Source: JBDSLU01 sp039916225 (GTDB lineage: Bacteria; Acidobacteriota; Vicinamibacteria; Vicinamibacterales; Vicinamibacteraceae). Taken from it: 6,926 nucleotides of DNA. Within the stretch, counting starts at the first letter, position 1. Every line of letters begins with the position of its first letter. Both the position numbers and the translations under genes were made by a program. The stretch lies in assembly GCA_039916225.1 (NCBI GenBank), contig JBDSLU010000511.1:1-6926 (forward strand), given 5' to 3'. The notes under the pieces were generated by a model. That model searched no databases and was not told the DNA's origin. It saw only the letters and a program-made list of their open reading frames with translations. Shown piece after piece: positions 5,652-6,926 of the stretch.

Positions 5652-6926
5652 TCACGGCCCGCCGAAACTGAACAGCGACGTCTGTCCCCTGACGTAGATC
5701 CGGCCGTCCGAGAGCGCGGGGGTCGCGAAGAGCGGCTCGCCCAGGTCGTTGGCGGCGACGAGTTCCCAGTCCTTCCCGGCCCGCACGACAGCGAGGATGC
5801 CGTCCTCGTTGGCGAAGTAGATGCGACCGCCCGTCGCCACTGGCGACGCGCTGTAGGACGCCGGCGCCGAGCCGACGCGTCCCGTCTTCACGACCTCGCC
5901 CGTATCGGCGCGCAGGACGGTGAGAATGCCGCCGTTCTTGATGGTGTAGACCAGCCCGTCGAGGACCAGTGGCGAAGGCACCACGGCGACGAAGCTCTTC
6001 ACGTAGCGCCACAGCTCGCGGGCGTTGACGGCGCCATCCGCGCCCCTGACCAGCGACACGGCGACCAGGCTCGAGGGCGCCACCACTGACGCGTGGGCGG
6101 CGAGCCATTCGCCCTCGACGATGAACCCGTCGCGATTGCCGTAGTACTTGGCGATGCCGATCAGCCAGGCACTGGTGCCGCACTCCGCGACCGAGAGCCG
6201 GCCGTCGCGGTCCGTATCGCTGCCCGTCAGGGCCTCGGCGAAGGGCGGCGTCGAGTCGTAGCCGTAGCCGAAGCCGACCACGGTGTCGCCGGTGACGACC
6301 GGGCTGGCGACCATGGCCGGCGCCATGCCCGGATGGGTCCACAGCCGGGCGCCGCTCTCCACCGAGTGGCCGCCGAACGAACCGCCGCCGGCGGTGACGA
6401 TCTGCGCCGGCTGTCCCTGCGGCGCGTAGAGGGCCGGCGTCGTCCAGGCGTCCGTCTCGGCGCGGGCCTTCTTCCACTGCACCGCCCCGGTCGCGAGCGA
6501 CAGCGCCACGATCTCGGACCGTTCGAACTGGTCGAGCACGAGGACGAGCGAGGTGCCGGCGATGATCGGCGAGGCCACCGCGCCCATCCGGTTGGCGAAC
6601 GGGCCCATCGGCTTCCGCCAGCGGACCGCGCCGGCCGCGTCGTAGGAGATGACCCCGTAGTCGCGGAAGAAGACGTAGACGTTTTCCCCGTCGGTCACCG
6701 GCGTCGCGGCTGCCGGCTCGCTGAGGACATGGGCGTCCTCATGGCGTGCCGGCGCCTCCGAGCGCTCCCACACCAGGCGGCCCGTGGTCCGGGCGAAGCA
6801 CTGGGTGTAGAGCCGGCCTTCGTCGTAGGCGGTCAGGAAGACGTGCCGGGCGCTGAGCACCGGCGACGACTTGCCGGGCCGGACGGCGGCGCGCCACTTC
6901 AGGTTCCTGCCAGGCCCGAACTCGGT
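5652..6926 (-). CDS. PQQ-like beta-propeller protein with EF-hand insertion (5' end cut by window edge)
   Basis: The C-terminal 424 residues of a PQQ-binding-like beta-propeller repeat protein. The frame is open through position 6926, so the true start is outside the window; GTG 6860-6858 is an internal codon. The first visible residues, TEFGPGRNLKWRAAVRPGKSSP, are the usual early part of such proteins. Repeated blade motifs follow: RLYTQCFARTTGRLVWER, NVYVFFRDYGVISYDAAG, EIVALSLATGAVQWKK, LVYTIKNGGILTVLRADTG and RIYFANEDGILAVV. Dehydrogenase active-site residues are not recognisable, so it may be a structural or binding propeller rather than an alcohol dehydrogenase. Inserted between blades is a calcium-binding EF-hand pair, listed separately. 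Homologues are normally secreted or periplasmic, but the signal peptide would lie beyond the edge. The protein ends FSFGGP, 22 bp before the oxidoreductase start, suggesting an operon with it. Confidence 0.9.
   Translation of the reverse strand, partial: TEFGPGRNLKWRAAVRPGKSSPVLSARHVFLTAYDEGRLYTQCFARTTGRLVWERSEAPARHEDAHVLSEPAAATPVTDGENVYVFFRDYGVISYDAAGAVRWRKPMGPFANRMGAVASPIIAGTSLVLVLDQFERSEIVALSLATGAVQWKKARAETDAWTTPALYAPQGQPAQIVTAGGGSFGGHSVESGARLWTHPGMAPAMVASPVVTGDTVVGFGYGYDSTPPFAEALTGSDTDRDGRLSVAECGTSAWLIGIAKYYGNRDGFIVEGEWLAAHASVVAPSSLVAVSLVRGADGAVNARELWRYVKSFVAVVPSPLVLDGLVYTIKNGGILTVLRADTGEVVKTGRVGSAPASYSASPVATGGRIYFANEDGILAVVRAGKDWELVAANDLGEPLFATPALSDGRIYVRGQTSLFSFGGP
6108..6218 (-). other. 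Paired EF-hand calcium-binding loops within the beta-propeller gene
   Basis: The first loop, DTDRDGRLSVAE (6218-6183), fits the canonical EF-hand pattern exactly: Asp at 1, 3 and 5, Gly at 6, a hydrophobic residue at 8 and Glu at 12. The second, YGNRDGFIVEGE (6143-6108), keeps Asn3, Asp5, Gly6, Ile8 and Glu12 but has Tyr at position 1, so it probably binds calcium weakly or not at all. The 13 residues between them (CGTSAWLIGIAKY) could form the linking helix. The pair sits between two propeller blades and would protrude from the disc. Confidence 0.75.

Noticed and set aside
4721..5671. A 316-codon plus-strand open frame opposite the oxidoreductase
   Set aside because: It is the antisense shadow of a confidently identified gene and shows no motif of its own.
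1..6926. CRISPR array, tRNA, rRNA, insertion sequence or phage genes
   Set aside because: I saw no spaced direct repeats, cloverleaf, transposase, integrase or structural phage protein; the only repeat is the short 12-bp tandem array.

Overview
The window is a GC-rich (roughly two thirds G+C by eye), gene-dense bacterial chromosome segment with seven protein genes, two of them cut by the window edges. No RNA gene, mobile element or CRISPR array is visible, and no gene-free stretch reaches 300 bases; the longest is about 118 bases. The protein families are exported DUF1080, an exported Gfo/Idh/MocA oxidoreductase, an exported-type PQQ-like beta-propeller and an RsbW-type kinase. With the base composition and weak Shine-Dalgarno signals, they suggest a free-living Acidobacteriota, possibly Vicinamibacteria. 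That placement is inference, not proof.

Layout from left to right. Positions 1-866 (minus) hold a YhbW-like luciferase-family flavin oxidoreductase whose C-terminus runs off the left edge. A 118-bp divergent spacer separates it from a secreted DUF1080 protein (985-1830, plus). A three-helix membrane protein follows on the same strand (1861-3219). It carries a GIDE/MUL1-like domain between helices 2 and 3 and a C-terminal ankyrin block. It ends against a small GC-rich 12-bp tandem repeat (3223-3253), which also supplies the stop codon of a convergent HAD-family hydrolase (3244-3981, minus). A 34-bp divergent spacer leads to a stand-alone RsbW-like ATP-binding anti-sigma factor/serine kinase (4016-4465, plus). 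Only 6 bp later lies the 3' end of a minus-strand pair: a PQQ-like beta-propeller with an EF-hand insertion (5652-6926, 5' end beyond the window), followed after 22 bp by a signal-peptide-bearing Gfo/Idh/MocA oxidoreductase (4472-5629).

How the genes may work together. The propeller and oxidoreductase look like one operon of exported proteins. The DUF1080 protein, about 2.6 kb away on the other strand, belongs to a superfamily that includes enzymes acting on 3-keto-sugars, which are products of sugar oxidoreductases. A shared extracytoplasmic sugar-oxidation/cleavage role is therefore plausible but unproven. The HAD hydrolase, the RsbW-like protein and the flavin oxidoreductase look like unrelated housekeeping or regulatory genes. 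The points most worth a second look are the GIDE-ankyrin membrane protein, the EF-hand insertion in the propeller, and the Sec-exported nucleotide-dependent oxidoreductase with an atypical nucleotide-binding loop. I do not see convincing evidence of a wholly new multi-gene system.
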